Below are positions 46,916 to 56,990 of a stretch of 64,000 bases of DNA, in pieces (the first letter of the stretch is position 1; every line of letters starts with the position of its first letter). The position numbers and the translations under genes were made by a program. The stretch comes from Pseudomonas sp. TNT3 (GTDB lineage: Bacteria; Pseudomonadota; Gammaproteobacteria; Pseudomonadales; Pseudomonadaceae): positions 1-64,000 of the forward strand of contig NZ_WFGV02000010.1 of assembly GCF_010095445.2 (NCBI RefSeq), read 5' to 3'. Below the pieces are notes generated by a model. The model was not told where the DNA came from. It searched no databases and saw only the letters and a list, made by a program, of their open reading frames with translations.

Positions 46916-49183
46916 ATGAGCGACTCCCTTGATCTCAGCCTGGACGGTGTAGAACGCCGGTCGCTGGCTGACTTCACCGAAAATGCCTACCTCAACTACT
47001 CCATGTACGTGATCATGGACCGTGCCTTGCCGCATATCGGCGACGGCCTGAAGCCGGTACAGCGGCGCATCATCTATGCGATGAGCGAGTTGGGGCTGGA
47101 CGCCGATTCCAAACACAAGAAATCGGCGCGTACCGTCGGTGACGTGCTTGGTAAATTCCATCCGCACGGCGACTCGGCCTGCTACGAAGCCATGGTGCTC
47201 ATGGCCCAGCCGTTCAGCTACCGCTACACGCTGGTCGACGGGCAGGGCAACTGGGGTGCGCCGGATGATCCCAAGTCTTTCGCGGCCATGCGATACACCG
47301 AGGCGCGGCTCTCGCGTTATTCCGAAGTACTGCTCAGCGAATTGGGCCAGGGCACTGCGGATTGGGGCCCGAACTTCGACGGCACCCTCGACGAACCCCT
47401 GGTGTTGCCGGCACGTTTGCCGAACATCCTGCTCAACGGTACCACCGGTATTGCCGTGGGCATGGCCACCGACGTTCCGCCGCACAACCTGCGCGAAGTC
47501 GCCACCGCCTGTGTGCGCTTGCTCGATGAGCCTAAAGCCACGGTCGAACAGCTCTGTGAACACATCCAGGGCCCGGACTACCCGACCGAAGCGGAGATCA
47601 TCACGCCGCGTGCCGATCTGCTGAAAATGTACGAAACCGGCAAGGGCTCGGTGCGCATGCGCGCCGTTTACCACATCGAAGACGGCGACATCATCGTCAC
47701 CGCGTTGCCGCATCAGGTGTCTGGCGCCAAGGTGCTGGAACAGATCGCTGCGATGATGCAGGCCAAACCGTCCAAAGCGCCGCAGATCGCTGATCTGCGC
47801 GATGAATCCGATCACGAGAACCCGTGCCGGATCGTGATCATTCCGGGTGCCCGGAAAAATTTCGACCACGATGCGCTGATGCAGCATCTGTTTGCCAGCA
47901 CCGAGCTGGAATCGAGCTATCGGGTCAACGTCAACATCATCGGCCTGGACGGCAAGCCGCAGCTGAAAAACCTGCGTGCGTTGCTGGTTGAATGGCTGGA
48001 ATTCCGGGTGCAGACCGTGCGTCGTCGCCTGCAATTCCGTCTCGACAAGGTCGAGCGCCGTCTGCACCTGTTGGACGGTTTGTTGATTGCCTACCTCAAC
48101 CTGGATGAAGTGATTCACATCATCCGCACCGAGGAACACCCTAAAGCCGCGCTGATCGCCCGTTTTGCGCTGAGCGAAATCCAGGCCGACTACATTCTCG
48201 ACACCCGCTTGCGCCAGTTGGCGCGACTGGAAGAAATGAAGTTGCGTGCCGAGCAGGATGAACTGCTCAAGGAACAAGCCAAACTGCAAGCCCTGCTGGG
48301 CAGCGAAGCCAAGTTGAAGAAACTGGTGCGCACCGAGCTGATCAAGGACGCTGAAACCTATGGCGATGACCGTCGTTCGCCAATCGTCGAACGCACCGAA
48401 GCCAAGGCGCTGACTGAGCACGATCTGCTGCCGAATGAGAAAGTGACGGTCGTCTTGTCGGAAAAAGGCTGGGTGCGCTCCGCCAAAGGCCACGAGATCG
48501 ACGCTACCGGGCTGTCCTACAAGGCCGGGGATGGTTTCAAGGCGCTGGCAGCGGGGCGCTCGAACCAGTTCGCGGTGTTTATCGACTCCACTGGCCGTAG
48601 TTATTCGGTGGCCACGCACACGTTGCCATCGGCCCGAGGCCAGGGCGAACCACTGACCGGTCGTCTGACGCCACCGCCAGGCGCTACGTTTGAATGCGTT
48701 TTGATGCCGGAAGACGATTCGCTGTACGTGATTGCGTCCGACGCCGGTTATGGCTTTGTAGTCAAAGGCGAAGACCTGCAGGCCAAGAACAAGGCGGGCA
48801 AGGCGCTGTTGAGCCTGCCGAACAACTCGAAGGTCATTCTTCCGCGGCCGGTGACGGATCGCGAGAACAATTGGCTGGCGTCGGTGACGACCGAAGGTCG
48901 CCTGCTCATCTTCAAGATCAGCGACCTGCCACAATTAGGTAAGGGCAAAGGCAACAAGATCATCGGCATCTCTGGTGAGCGTGTGGCCAATCGCGAAGAA
49001 TATGTCACAGACATCGCCGTACTGCCGGAAGGTGCAACGCTGGTGCTTCAGGCCGGAAAACGTACCTTGTCACTGAAAGCAGACGACCTCGAACACTACA
49101 AAGGTGAACGTGGACGTCGTGGTAACAAATTGCCACGTGGCTTTCAGCGGGTCGATGCACTGCTCGTCGAAAACCTCAATTAA
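46916..49183 (+). CDS. parC: DNA topoisomerase IV subunit A
   Basis: ParC cuts and rejoins DNA during decatenation. The 755-residue protein has the catalytic Tyr127 in [11 protein letters not shown]. In the quinolone region, [13 protein letters not shown] keeps Ser87 and Glu91, the susceptible state. The ATG at 46916 ([11 protein letters not shown]) follows GAGG; the longer frame from 46853 lies in the protease gene. It is translationally close to the protease gene. Confidence 0.98.
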   Translation: MSDSLDLSLDGVERRSLADFTENAYLNYSMYVIMDRALPHIGDGLKPVQRRIIYAMSELGLDADSKHKKSARTVGDVLGKFHPHGDSACYEAMVLMAQPFSYRYTLVDGQGNWGAPDDPKSFAAMRYTEARLSRYSEVLLSELGQGTADWGPNFDGTLDEPLVLPARLPNILLNGTTGIAVGMATDVPPHNLREVATACVRLLDEPKATVEQLCEHIQGPDYPTEAEIITPRADLLKMYETGKGSVRMRAVYHIEDGDIIVTALPHQVSGAKVLEQIAAMMQAKPSKAPQIADLRDESDHENPCRIVIIPGARKNFDHDALMQHLFASTELESSYRVNVNIIGLDGKPQLKNLRALLVEWLEFRVQTVRRRLQFRLDKVERRLHLLDGLLIAYLNLDEVIHIIRTEEHPKAALIARFALSEIQADYILDTRLRQLARLEEMKLRAEQDELLKEQAKLQALLGSEAKLKKLVRTELIKDAETYGDDRRSPIVERTEAKALTEHDLLPNEKVTVVLSEKGWVRSAKGHEIDATGLSYKAGDGFKALAAGRSNQFAVFIDSTGRSYSVATHTLPSARGQGEPLTGRLTPPPGATFECVLMPEDDSLYVIASDAGYGFVVKGEDLQAKNKAGKALLSLPNNSKVILPRPVTDRENNWLASVTTEGRLLIFKISDLPQLGKGKGNKIIGISGERVANREEYVTDIAVLPEGATLVLQAGKRTLSLKADDLEHYKGERGRRGNKLPRGFQRVDALLVENLN

Positions 49184-49197
49184 GCGTCCTAGAGCGC

Positions 49198-49225
49198 TCG
49201 ATCTACGATTTAACGCGTAGATCGA
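49198..49225 (+). terminator. Stem-loop after parC
   Basis: TCGATCTACG and CGTAGATCGA form a perfect 10-bp stem with an 8-base AT-rich loop. It begins 15 bases after the parC stop. The T-run is poor (CGCTTTG). Confidence 0.5.
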
Positions 49226-49359
49226 CGCTTTGCCGCTGGAGTCGGAACGCATATTCACGGATGATATGGCCTTTCAAGCGCCGGCGTGGCCGAGCGTTCT
49301 TCATATTTATTGAGTATTTTCACAGTGGTTAGCCTTGTGGCAGCCACCTGGATGGGACG

Positions 49360-50073
49360 ATGACTGCTCTGCGCCTTCCTTTTATTTTGATGCTCGCCGG
49401 GGTTCTTGGCCTGGCGGGTTGCAGCGTTCACCAACCGGTGTCGCTGTATCAGCTGGACAGTGGAAGTCCGGCTGCCCCTGCACAAACTGCAGGCATGGCG
49501 GTATTGATTGGCCCGGTAACGATTGCTGACTATCTGCAGCGTGAAACCCTGTTACAGCGTCAACCGGATGGCAGCCTCCAGGCGTCGACCGATGGTCGCT
49601 GGGCCGGGAGCTTGTCGTCGGATATCGATCAATTGCTGTTGCGTCAGGTTGCCGGTCACCTGGACAGCCAGCGCGTTGTCCTCGCCCCCGCAACCTTGGG
49701 CTTCACGCCAGATGTACAGGTGTTGTTGACCATCACCCGTCTTGATTCGGGTGAGTCGCAACCGGCAATCCTTGACGCGCAATGGCGACTGATCGATCGC
49801 CGTGGTCAGGTTCGCGATAACCGCATTGTGCATTTGCAGGAACAACACGCAGGTGGCACCGCGGCTCAGGTTCAGGCACAAGGTGTGTTGCTGCAGCGTC
49901 TGGCCGAGCAGCTGTCGGTGGCACTCAAGCCACTGGCTAATCAGCCTCCAATTGCTGAAGCCCCGAAAAAGCAGGCTGCCAAGCCTGTGGCACCTGCGGC
50001 TGAGAAGGATAAACAGCCGAAGATCCCGATGGCCTCGCCGATCCGGACAGATATGGAAGTATTCAGGTTCTAA
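49360..50073 (+). CDS. PqiC/YmbA-type ABC-transport auxiliary lipoprotein
   Basis: A 237-residue lipoprotein with lipobox LAGC (Cys21) and the DUF330 core (VLIGPVTIADYLQRETLLQR, SLSSDIDQLLLRQVAGHL). PqiC-like proteins assist MCE-type lipid transport across the periplasm. No pqiA/pqiB neighbour is present, so the partner must be elsewhere. The C-terminus is Ala/Pro/Lys-rich and of low complexity. Confidence 0.78.
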   Translation: MTALRLPFILMLAGVLGLAGCSVHQPVSLYQLDSGSPAAPAQTAGMAVLIGPVTIADYLQRETLLQRQPDGSLQASTDGRWAGSLSSDIDQLLLRQVAGHLDSQRVVLAPATLGFTPDVQVLLTITRLDSGESQPAILDAQWRLIDRRGQVRDNRIVHLQEQHAGGTAAQVQAQGVLLQRLAEQLSVALKPLANQPPIAEAPKKQAAKPVAPAAEKDKQPKIPMASPIRTDMEVFRF

Positions 50074-50133
50074 GCCTGGATTGATTCAACACAAAGCCTG
50101 CAGCGATGCGGGCTATGTTGTTTCTGCGGGGCA

Positions 50134-50279
50134 CTTGTAGCAGCTGTCGAGCCTGCGAGGCTGCGTTCGAGGACGAAGTCCTCGCAAGACTTGTCAGTGC
50201 GGTCTATCAGAATTTACCCATTGCCTCACGACTGCTGCGCAGCCGAACGCAGCCTCGCAGGCTCGGCAGCTGCTACAAG
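50134..50279. repeat. Inverted repeat (GAGCCTGCGAGGCTGCG type)
   Basis: Arms 50134-50169 and 50244-50279 are 36 bases each with one mismatch and begin CTTGTAGCAGCTG. A further palindrome, GAGGACGAAGTCCTC, lies in the loop. It lies between convergent genes. Confidence 0.85.
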
Positions 50280-50297
50280 ATCAAGTGGCAACAAAAA

Positions 50298-50325
50298 GCC
50301 CGCAGACAATCACTCATCTGCGGGC
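50298..50325 (-). terminator. Intrinsic terminator of the minus-strand HAMP protein gene
   Basis: Read on the minus strand, GCCCGCAGA and TCTGCGGGC pair around a 10-base loop and are followed by TTTTTG. It starts 17 bases beyond the stop. Confidence 0.85.
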
Positions 50326-50342
50326 TTCTTCACATCAGGGCT

Positions 50343-51869
50343 TCAGGCCCGGCGTTCATGCATCCGCGCCAGTTGCCGCTCCAGCATCGACGGATAAGGT
50401 TCCATCAACCGCTCCACACAGCAAGCGCCCTCGGGGCTGGCGATCGGCCGGATGCGCGCACGCTGACGGATCAGCACGTCATCGCTGATCTTGCGTTCCA
50501 CCAGCAACAGGTTGCGGCTGTGTTGGGACAAGGCCAGGGCGTCCTGCGCGGACTCGGTCAGCAGCAGGTCGATCTGACTCAGGCCAAACAGACCATCGCC
50601 CAAGGTCAGGCCCAGTTGCAGTTGCAGGGTGATGCCGCTGTCAGCCACTTCTATCTGCAGTTGATGCCCCAGCGCGCGCAGCAACTCGCCGCAGCAGATG
50701 GCATTGGTCAGGTAATCGTCGCCGCTGTCTTCGGTGTGGAACAGCATCAGCGTGCTGCCGTCGTTCAGGGTATGCAGTTCGCTCTGGTAGAGAGAAGCCG
50801 CCTGATCGAGGCAATCGCGGTAGCGTTTGAGCAGTTCTTCCAGGCGTGTGCGCGGCAGGCGGCGCAGTTGATCCTGGGCGCCCAGTTGCACGGCCAGGAC
50901 AGCGCTGTGCTGAGGTACGCTGGACACTGGCGGTTTGACGACAGGTTTGGGTGCGCTCGCGAGCGTTTCTTCACGCAGATCGGCAAACGGATCCTCGTCG
51001 TCATCATCTTCGACCGTGCTGACAATACGCCGAGGCGCAGGCTTGAGGCCGGCGACAGGCTTGGTCTCATCGAAGCTTGGATCACGCAGGTTGCGGACTT
51101 CGAAGGCCGGCTCGTCGGCTTCTTCGTCTTCGGTTTCGTCGTACTCGGGCTCCGGTTCCGGCTCGGGCTCTACGGGTTCCGGGGCGAAGTTGGCGTGCAG
51201 TTGACGGGCCAGATCGCCGATTTCATCCTGGCGCTCGGTGGCCGGCGTGTACTCATCGATGTTGCGCAGCCAAACCCGCAATTGCAGCAGTGGCGTGGAG
51301 ATGTGTCGACCCAGGCGCAGGCTCAAGGCCAGGGACAGCGCCAACAGAATCGCACTCAATATACCCATGCTTTGCAGGCTGATGGTCATCGGCTGCTGGA
51401 ACTGATCCATGTCCAGGCTGATGCGCAGCTGCCCGGCAGTCACGTCCTGGAACGTGATCTTGCTCTGGTACATGCCTTCGGCTTCGCCCAGCAGGCTGTG
51501 CTTGGGACGCTGACCGGCTTCGGCGAGGATGCGGTTATCCACGCTATAGATGGCGGCGTGCGCCACCAGCTTGTTCTTGGTCAGGTTATTGAGCAGCACG
51601 TTGAGGCTGAGGATGTCGTTGGAGACCAACAACTCCGTAGCGGACGTGGCGGTTTGCGTGGTCAGGCTTTCGCCCAGCGCATCTGCCTGCTCGTGCATGG
51701 CCTGCTTGAACTGCAAACCCATTACGCAGGCATAGATAACCAGGGCCAGAGCGACCAGGATCACGTTATGGCTGGCAATGCGTAATGCAATCGGTACACG
51801 GCGATGGCGCAGTGCCCGGAAGATCAGCAGAAAGAAGTTATCGGTTTTTACTGGCGTGGGCCGGTTCAC
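50343..51869 (-). CDS. Membrane HAMP-type protein with degenerate cyclase-like domain (PA4961-like)
   Basis: The 508-residue protein has a membrane helix (residues about 28-48, VILVALALVIYACVMGL), a periplasmic loop, a second helix (GILSAILLALSLALSL) and a HAMP-like stretch. A very acidic linker (EPEPEPEYDETEDEEADEP) follows. The C-terminal part resembles class III nucleotidyl cyclases (TLNDGSTLMLF, LQLGLTLGDGLFG, DLLLTESAQDALALSQ), but the first metal Asp is missing, so it is probably inactive or a sensor. The start is GTG 51869. It is divergent from serB. Confidence 0.72.
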   Translation of the reverse strand: MNRPTPVKTDNFFLLIFRALRHRRVPIALRIASHNVILVALALVIYACVMGLQFKQAMHEQADALGESLTTQTATSATELLVSNDILSLNVLLNNLTKNKLVAHAAIYSVDNRILAEAGQRPKHSLLGEAEGMYQSKITFQDVTAGQLRISLDMDQFQQPMTISLQSMGILSAILLALSLALSLRLGRHISTPLLQLRVWLRNIDEYTPATERQDEIGDLARQLHANFAPEPVEPEPEPEPEYDETEDEEADEPAFEVRNLRDPSFDETKPVAGLKPAPRRIVSTVEDDDDEDPFADLREETLASAPKPVVKPPVSSVPQHSAVLAVQLGAQDQLRRLPRTRLEELLKRYRDCLDQAASLYQSELHTLNDGSTLMLFHTEDSGDDYLTNAICCGELLRALGHQLQIEVADSGITLQLQLGLTLGDGLFGLSQIDLLLTESAQDALALSQHSRNLLLVERKISDDVLIRQRARIRPIASPEGACCVERLMEPYPSMLERQLARMHERRA

Positions 51870-52004
51870 TTGAGCTCGGCTCTTTTGTCCGTGAAGTTGA
51901 CGCGCAGTATAGCGACAGGCCCTAGACCGGCAAAGCGCTGACGGTGCCCGATGGTCACTGAAAGTGGGTAGAATGCGGTTTTTTTCCACCTGCGGGGGTG
52001 CGCC

Positions 52005-53219
52005 TTGCGCGAAATCGTCCTGATAAACATCACGGGAGTCGACCGTCCGGGTCTGACTGCTGCCATTACCGGCGTTCTGGCACAAGGTGGTGTGAACATT
52101 CTCGACATCGGTCAGGCGGTCATCCACGACACCTTGTCGTTCGGGATCCTGGTTGAAATTCCTGACACCGAGCAAGGCAAGTCGGTCCTCAAGGACATCC
52201 TGTTCACCGCCTACAAGCTCGATCAGCAGGTGCGGTTCACGCCGGTGTCCGAAGAGGATTACCAGCAATGGGTCGGCAATCAGGGCAAAAAACGCCACAT
52301 CGTCACCCTGTTGACCCGCAAAGTGACGGCCGAGCAGTTGCAGGCCGTGAGTTCGATTACCGCGAAATACGGCCTGAACATCGACCACATCGATCGTCTG
52401 TCCGGGCGTATGCCTCTGGACACTCCGGCCGACAAGGGCAAAGGGTGTATCGAGTTTTCCGTGCGTGGCGAAGCGGCCGATCCGCAAGCGCTTCGGGCTG
52501 AGTTCCTCAGCGTGGCGCAGGACCTGAATGTCGATATCGCTTTCCAGGAAGATTCGCTGTTCCGCCGTAACCGTCGTCTGGCGGTGTTCGACATGGACTC
52601 CACGCTGATCGAAGCCGAAGTCATCGACGAATTGGCTAAAGCGGCCGGCGTAGGTGAGCAGGTCTCCGCGATTACCGAGCGGGCGATGGCCGGCGAGCTG
52701 GACTTCCGTGCCAGCTTCAAGGAACGCCTGGCGTTGCTGCAAGGACTTGACGTCAGCGTGCTGGACTCGATTGGTGCCTCTCTGCGTCTGACCGAAGGCG
52801 CAGAAACCCTGTTTGCCGAACTCAAACGCCTGGGTTACAAGACCGCGATTCTGTCAGGTGGCTTCACGTACTTCGCCAAGCAGTTGCAGGCCAAACTGGG
52901 CATCGACTACGTGTTTGCCAATGAGCTGGAAGTGGTCGACGGCAAGGTCACCGGTGTGGCGGTCGAGCCTATTGTCGATGCGCAACGCAAAGCGGATCTG
53001 CTCAAAGAACTGGCGCACAAGGAAGGGTTGCGACTGGAGCAGACGATTGCTGTCGGCGACGGCGCCAACGACCTGCCGATGCTGGCGATTGCCGGTTTGG
53101 GTGTGGCGTTCCGCGCCAAACCGCTGGTGAAACAGTCGGCGAAGCAGGCGATTTCCACGCTTGGGCTGGATGGGGTGCTGTATCTGCTGGGCTTTCGGGA
53201 TCGTGACGGGCAGCTCTGA
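52005..53219 (+). CDS. serB: Phosphoserine phosphatase
   Basis: SerB carries out the last step of serine synthesis. The 404-residue form has an N-terminal ACT-like pair (IVLINITGVDRPGLTAAITG) and a HAD domain with catalytic VFDMDSTLIEAEVIDELA, the later SGGFTYFAKQL and GDGANDLPML. Length agrees with Pseudomonas SerB. The start is TTG, with GGGGGTG upstream. Confidence 0.97.
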   Translation: MREIVLINITGVDRPGLTAAITGVLAQGGVNILDIGQAVIHDTLSFGILVEIPDTEQGKSVLKDILFTAYKLDQQVRFTPVSEEDYQQWVGNQGKKRHIVTLLTRKVTAEQLQAVSSITAKYGLNIDHIDRLSGRMPLDTPADKGKGCIEFSVRGEAADPQALRAEFLSVAQDLNVDIAFQEDSLFRRNRRLAVFDMDSTLIEAEVIDELAKAAGVGEQVSAITERAMAGELDFRASFKERLALLQGLDVSVLDSIGASLRLTEGAETLFAELKRLGYKTAILSGGFTYFAKQLQAKLGIDYVFANELEVVDGKVTGVAVEPIVDAQRKADLLKELAHKEGLRLEQTIAVGDGANDLPMLAIAGLGVAFRAKPLVKQSAKQAISTLGLDGVLYLLGFRDRDGQL

Positions 53220-53244
53220 TTCTTGTATTGATTGACCATGCCTG

Positions 53245-53310
53245 ATCGCGGGCAAGCCTTGCTCCTACTGGTCTACGCTAACCTCTGTGGGACCAAGGCT
53301 TGCCCGCGAT
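53245..53310. repeat. REP doublet (ATCGCGGGCAAGCC type)
   Basis: ATCGCGGGCAAGCCTTG (53245-53261) and its perfect inverse (53294-53310) lie between the convergent serB and PilZ-like genes. Confidence 0.82.
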
Positions 53311-53340
53311 TGCAACATCGCGGTCATCAAGATGTACTCG

Positions 53341-55116
53341 TCAAAGCGATTTCCACAACGAATCAAATTCCTCTTCAACGCCGCTCTCTGCGGCGTTTTC
53401 GTGTCTGACAGTCTCCAGTGCACGGTAAGCAAACTGATTGAAGCTGTTGGTGCTCGCCACCCGCCGATCCAGGCCGGCGCGGCGTTCGTCGCCATTGGTG
53501 TTGATCATGACCTTGTTGCCCTCCTGAAAAGGCAATCGGGGAGCGAGCAGTGTGGCGGGCAGGTCGGCCGCGCTGATGGCTGGCAATAAAAGGCCGCGCA
53601 AATAGTGACTATGGTCATCACTCGAACGCATCAGTTGCAGGCCGCAAGGCTCGGCATAAGGTGCGACCTGTTCGATGCCCATTTGCGTTCCTCCGCCACG
53701 GACCTGACGAATCCAGCGCACTACCGCGATGCTCCAGCCTTGCCCCGCAACGTCCTCGATGCCGACCATCTCGCCCGCCTGAAGCTCGGTCGGTACCGCA
53801 CCAGGCCAGGCCAGGCAATAACCGCCGGGGCTGTGATTGATCACGGGCAGTGCATAGGTGGGAAAATGCCGGTTGCTGTCGGACGCTTCATTACTGTCAT
53901 CGCTTTGCAGCTGCGGGTATTCGATCTCCTCGTAAGGCAGCATGGCGTCGGTGTTGCCATGGGGCGCTGCATCAAAGGCGTGGCTCCATTGATCATGTCC
54001 CTTCGCAGTCGGGGACGTCGCCGCAAATTTCGCGTGCCGGGAGCCCTGATGTTTCAGCAGATCACTGAATGAACGTTGTCCACCCAGGTAATAATGCAGG
54101 GCGCTCATGCCCACGCACAGGGTCAAGGTGCCCTGGCTGGCGGTGCGCTGAAAACTGCGTTCGGCCGTCTGGCCCCAGGCCGCGATCAGGTGCTGCAACG
54201 TGTCGAGGTTCAACCCCGCAGGAACGAGCAAGGGGTTGGCACCTTCGGTTTTAAGCACATGGGCTTCGATAGCGGCGACTAACGGCTGCGGATCGATGGC
54301 CAGCAACTGCTCCTGCTGCTCGAGCCGGAATTTGGAGCGGTAACGAGGCCCGGTGTCGAGTTCGGGTGCGACGGCAAACAACCCGTTCGGTTTGCCGGGT
54401 TGCAGCTTGATCAAATGGCTCCAGGGTTCCAGCACTTCGGCGAGGCGAGCGATTTGGTTCTGGCGTAACTGATTACAGCGCGCGGCGCCCATCAGCAGCG
54501 CTGCGACATAGGTTTGCTCGATGCTCAGGGTGTGTGTCTGGCTGGCCAGTTCGTCACGCAGGTTCAAATGCTGGAGATGGTGCGAACAGGCGATCCGATA
54601 CAGTTGATGCAATTCCAGCCATAGACCTTCGGGCACAGGACAATAAAGCTGAGTAGCGCGAACCATGGGGCCGTTGAGGCAATGAATCGCTCGCTGCAAC
54701 GCCTGGGTCAGCAGTGGCGCCCGGTCCTTGCTGAAGCGCGGGACGATGCGCACGACGATCTGTTTATAGCCAATCGCCAGATGGCTTTGCAGTGCCTGGC
54801 ACAGGTTGGCGATTTTGCGTGAGCGTTCGTCGAGCACAATGGCCTGATGCAGGAAATGCCGCTCCAGGTGCTTGCAGACGTAGTACACCTCGGGTCGCAT
54901 CAGTTCGAGCAGTTGCAGGCGGTTTTCACTGGGGGTAAGCAACTGGTTGAGTTCGCCCAGGCCCTTATAGAGCTGGCGAGCGGTCTCACCAATGTTGGCT
55001 TTGGGCAGATTAGCTATCCAGCGCTTCAGGTCGCGCGGGGTGGGCTCACAGAACGACAGTCGCAACTGTTCAGGGACGGGCGCGCGGAGCAGCAGGAGGG
55101 GATTGGTCTCATTCAT
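53341..55116 (-). CDS. PilZ-like domain protein (PA4958-like)
   Basis: The 591-residue cytosolic protein has an all-helical N-terminal region. Its C-terminal PilZ-like barrel is marked by NHSPGGYCLAWP near residue 427 and IAVVRWIRQV near 462. The RxxxR arginines that normally sit before that motif are not evident; an ERRAGLDRR cluster lies after the barrel at about 544-552. c-di-GMP binding is therefore uncertain. The start is ATG 55116 (MNETNPLLLLRAPVPEQ). PAO1 has fimX between this gene and serB; here it is absent. Confidence 0.68.
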   Translation of the reverse strand: MNETNPLLLLRAPVPEQLRLSFCEPTPRDLKRWIANLPKANIGETARQLYKGLGELNQLLTPSENRLQLLELMRPEVYYVCKHLERHFLHQAIVLDERSRKIANLCQALQSHLAIGYKQIVVRIVPRFSKDRAPLLTQALQRAIHCLNGPMVRATQLYCPVPEGLWLELHQLYRIACSHHLQHLNLRDELASQTHTLSIEQTYVAALLMGAARCNQLRQNQIARLAEVLEPWSHLIKLQPGKPNGLFAVAPELDTGPRYRSKFRLEQQEQLLAIDPQPLVAAIEAHVLKTEGANPLLVPAGLNLDTLQHLIAAWGQTAERSFQRTASQGTLTLCVGMSALHYYLGGQRSFSDLLKHQGSRHAKFAATSPTAKGHDQWSHAFDAAPHGNTDAMLPYEEIEYPQLQSDDSNEASDSNRHFPTYALPVINHSPGGYCLAWPGAVPTELQAGEMVGIEDVAGQGWSIAVVRWIRQVRGGGTQMGIEQVAPYAEPCGLQLMRSSDDHSHYLRGLLLPAISAADLPATLLAPRLPFQEGNKVMINTNGDERRAGLDRRVASTNSFNQFAYRALETVRHENAAESGVEEEFDSLWKSL

Positions 55117-55200
55117 GCCGGGTAAAAACTCCAACCGGGAAATGGGCAGTGAATGACCTGACTGTAGCAGCTAAGTTGGGTGAAGGTATCGCGACATGTT

Positions 55201-55243
55201 CACCATCCCCTGTGGTAGCAAGCTGCTCCCACAGGGGATGGTG
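55201..55243. terminator. Stem-loop between psd and the PilZ-like gene
   Basis: CACCATCCCCTGTGG and CCACAGGGGATGGTG form a perfect 15-bp stem, ten bases beyond the psd stop. It resembles the REP hairpins and may end the minus-strand rhdA-psd transcript. Confidence 0.6.
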
Positions 55244-55253
55244 CGGGGTTGAA

Positions 55254-56114
55254 TCAGACTTTCGGCAAACCCAGACCCTGGCCCATCTGCACCGGGGAAA
55301 GAGCGCCCAGGCCTTCAGCCCACTTCACCTGATCAGGCCCGAACAGCACGACCGCGGTGGATCCCAGCTTGAAGCGACCCAGTTCAGCACCTTTCTCCAA
55401 ATGGATTGGTGCGCGAGCTGCTTCGTCGTAGCGGAAGGTTTTCAGTTCGCGTTTTGGCGGTGTCACCAATCCGGCCCAGACGGTTTCGATCGACGCCACG
55501 ATCATCGCGCCGACCAGCACAACGGCCATTGGTCCGCGCTCGGTGTCGAAAATGCACGCCACACGCTCGTTACGGGCGAACAGCTCTGGCACGTTTTCAG
55601 CCGTGGTCTGGTTGACCGAGAAGATGCGGCCCGGAATGTAGACCATTTCACGCAAAGTGCCGGCCAGTGGCATGTGCACGCGATGGTAGTCCTTCGGCGA
55701 CAGGTAAATGGTCGCAAAATCACCGCCCATGAACGGCGCAGCGTTGGCCGCATCACCGCCCAGCAGTTCCAGCACGCTGAAACTGTGACCCTTGGCCTGA
55801 AACACGCGGCCGTGCTCGATCGGGCCAAGCTGGCTGACCGCGCCATCGGCCGGGCTGAGGATCGCGCCCGGCGTCTCGTCCAGTGGACGGGCACCGTCTT
55901 TCAGTGCGCGGGTGAAGAAGGCATTGAAGTGTTCATAGGCGGTCAGGTCTTCGACCAGTGCCTGAGACATATCCACCTGATAACGCTTGGCGAACCAGGC
56001 CGTGAACGCATTCTTGAACCAGCGCACGCGGCATTCGGCAATGCAGCCGGCCAGTCGCGAGAGCAAGTGGTGGGGCAGCAGGTATTGGCTGAGGATAAAC
56101 AAACGCTTATTCAT
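55254..56114 (-). CDS. psd: Phosphatidylserine decarboxylase proenzyme
   Basis: Psd makes phosphatidylethanolamine at the inner membrane. The 286-residue proenzyme has the self-cleavage site LGST with Ser252, which becomes the pyruvoyl group. [13 protein letters not shown] and [14 protein letters not shown] are further signatures. It lies 18 bases after rhdA on the same strand, so the two are probably cotranscribed. Confidence 0.97.
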   Translation of the reverse strand: MNKRLFILSQYLLPHHLLSRLAGCIAECRVRWFKNAFTAWFAKRYQVDMSQALVEDLTAYEHFNAFFTRALKDGARPLDETPGAILSPADGAVSQLGPIEHGRVFQAKGHSFSVLELLGGDAANAAPFMGGDFATIYLSPKDYHRVHMPLAGTLREMVYIPGRIFSVNQTTAENVPELFARNERVACIFDTERGPMAVVLVGAMIVASIETVWAGLVTPPKRELKTFRYDEAARAPIHLEKGAELGRFKLGSTAVVLFGPDQVKWAEGLGALSPVQMGQGLGLPKV

Positions 56115-56132
56115 TAACTGTCCTTAAAAACC

Positions 56133-56948
56133 TTAATTCTCTATAGGGGTGTCGGGATGGTTGCCCCATTCGCCCCAGGAGCCGGCGTAGCCCTTGACGC
56201 GCGGATAACCGAGCGCCTTGGCCACCAGATAAGTGAAGCCAGAGCGATGGTGAGTCTGGCAGTGAGTAATAACTTCTTTGTCCGGGGTGATCCCGAGTTG
56301 TTCCAGGATCTGCGGCATGTCTGTGCGGATGCGCAGGTTGCGCGCCTGATCCATGCCTGCGGTCCATTCAAAGTTGACCGCGCCGGGAATGTGTCCGGCC
56401 CTGGCCGCCAGGACCTTCTCGCCGGAATACTCCAGCGGACCGCGTGCGTCCCAGATCGCCAGGTCGGCGGCACCCAGGCGACTTTGCAGGTATTCGCGGG
56501 TGGCCGTGGGTTCGTCATGCAGGGTCAGGCTCACCGGGCCACCCACCGGGGCAGGGACCTCGGTCGATACCGGCAAGTCCTGCGCCAGCCACGACAGCAG
56601 GCCGCCATCCACGTAGTGATAGTTTTTGTGGCCGATGACATCGAGCAACCAGATAAACCGTCCGGCCCAGCCGCCGCCTTCGTCGTCATAAACCACGTAG
56701 ACCGCGTCTTTGTTGTGGCCAAGTTCGCCGAACAGCGTTTCGAGCGCAGCGTGCGGCGGCATCAGGCCTGGAGCGGGTAGTTGGCCGAGTTGCGTGCGTT
56801 TGGGGTCGACAAACCGCGCGCCAGGTATATGCCCTTCGGCATAGCGGGCGCTGCTGGTCAGGTCCACCAAAATCAGATTGCGGGCGTCAAGACGGGCGAG
56901 CAGGTCGCCGGGCTCTATCACCAGCGCCAAGCCAGAGAAGTCAGACAT
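56133..56948 (-). CDS. rhdA: Thiosulfate sulfurtransferase (rhodanese)
   Basis: A 271-residue two-domain rhodanese with catalytic Cys230 in HCQTHHRSG, the same loop as Azotobacter RhdA. Each half has the DARGPLEYSGE- or DLTSSARYAEGHIPGA-type motif. It transfers sulfur to thiophilic acceptors and may serve sulfur or redox balance. The ATG at 56948 (MSDFSGLALVIEPGD) follows a GGAGACC segment. Confidence 0.95.
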   Translation of the reverse strand: MSDFSGLALVIEPGDLLARLDARNLILVDLTSSARYAEGHIPGARFVDPKRTQLGQLPAPGLMPPHAALETLFGELGHNKDAVYVVYDDEGGGWAGRFIWLLDVIGHKNYHYVDGGLLSWLAQDLPVSTEVPAPVGGPVSLTLHDEPTATREYLQSRLGAADLAIWDARGPLEYSGEKVLAARAGHIPGAVNFEWTAGMDQARNLRIRTDMPQILEQLGITPDKEVITHCQTHHRSGFTYLVAKALGYPRVKGYAGSWGEWGNHPDTPIEN

Positions 56949-56990
56949 GTGAGGTCTCCAGAGCACAAAAGGAGGGATTGTAACGCAGCC

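Noticed and set aside
47159..47189. Quinolone-resistance substitution in parC
   Set aside because: [12 protein letters not shown] keeps Ser87 and Glu91, the unmutated state.
46859..48934. 691-codon open frame opposite parC
   Set aside because: Same cause: composition is that of a reversed coding strand (rich in Arg, His, Gln, Val) with no family features.
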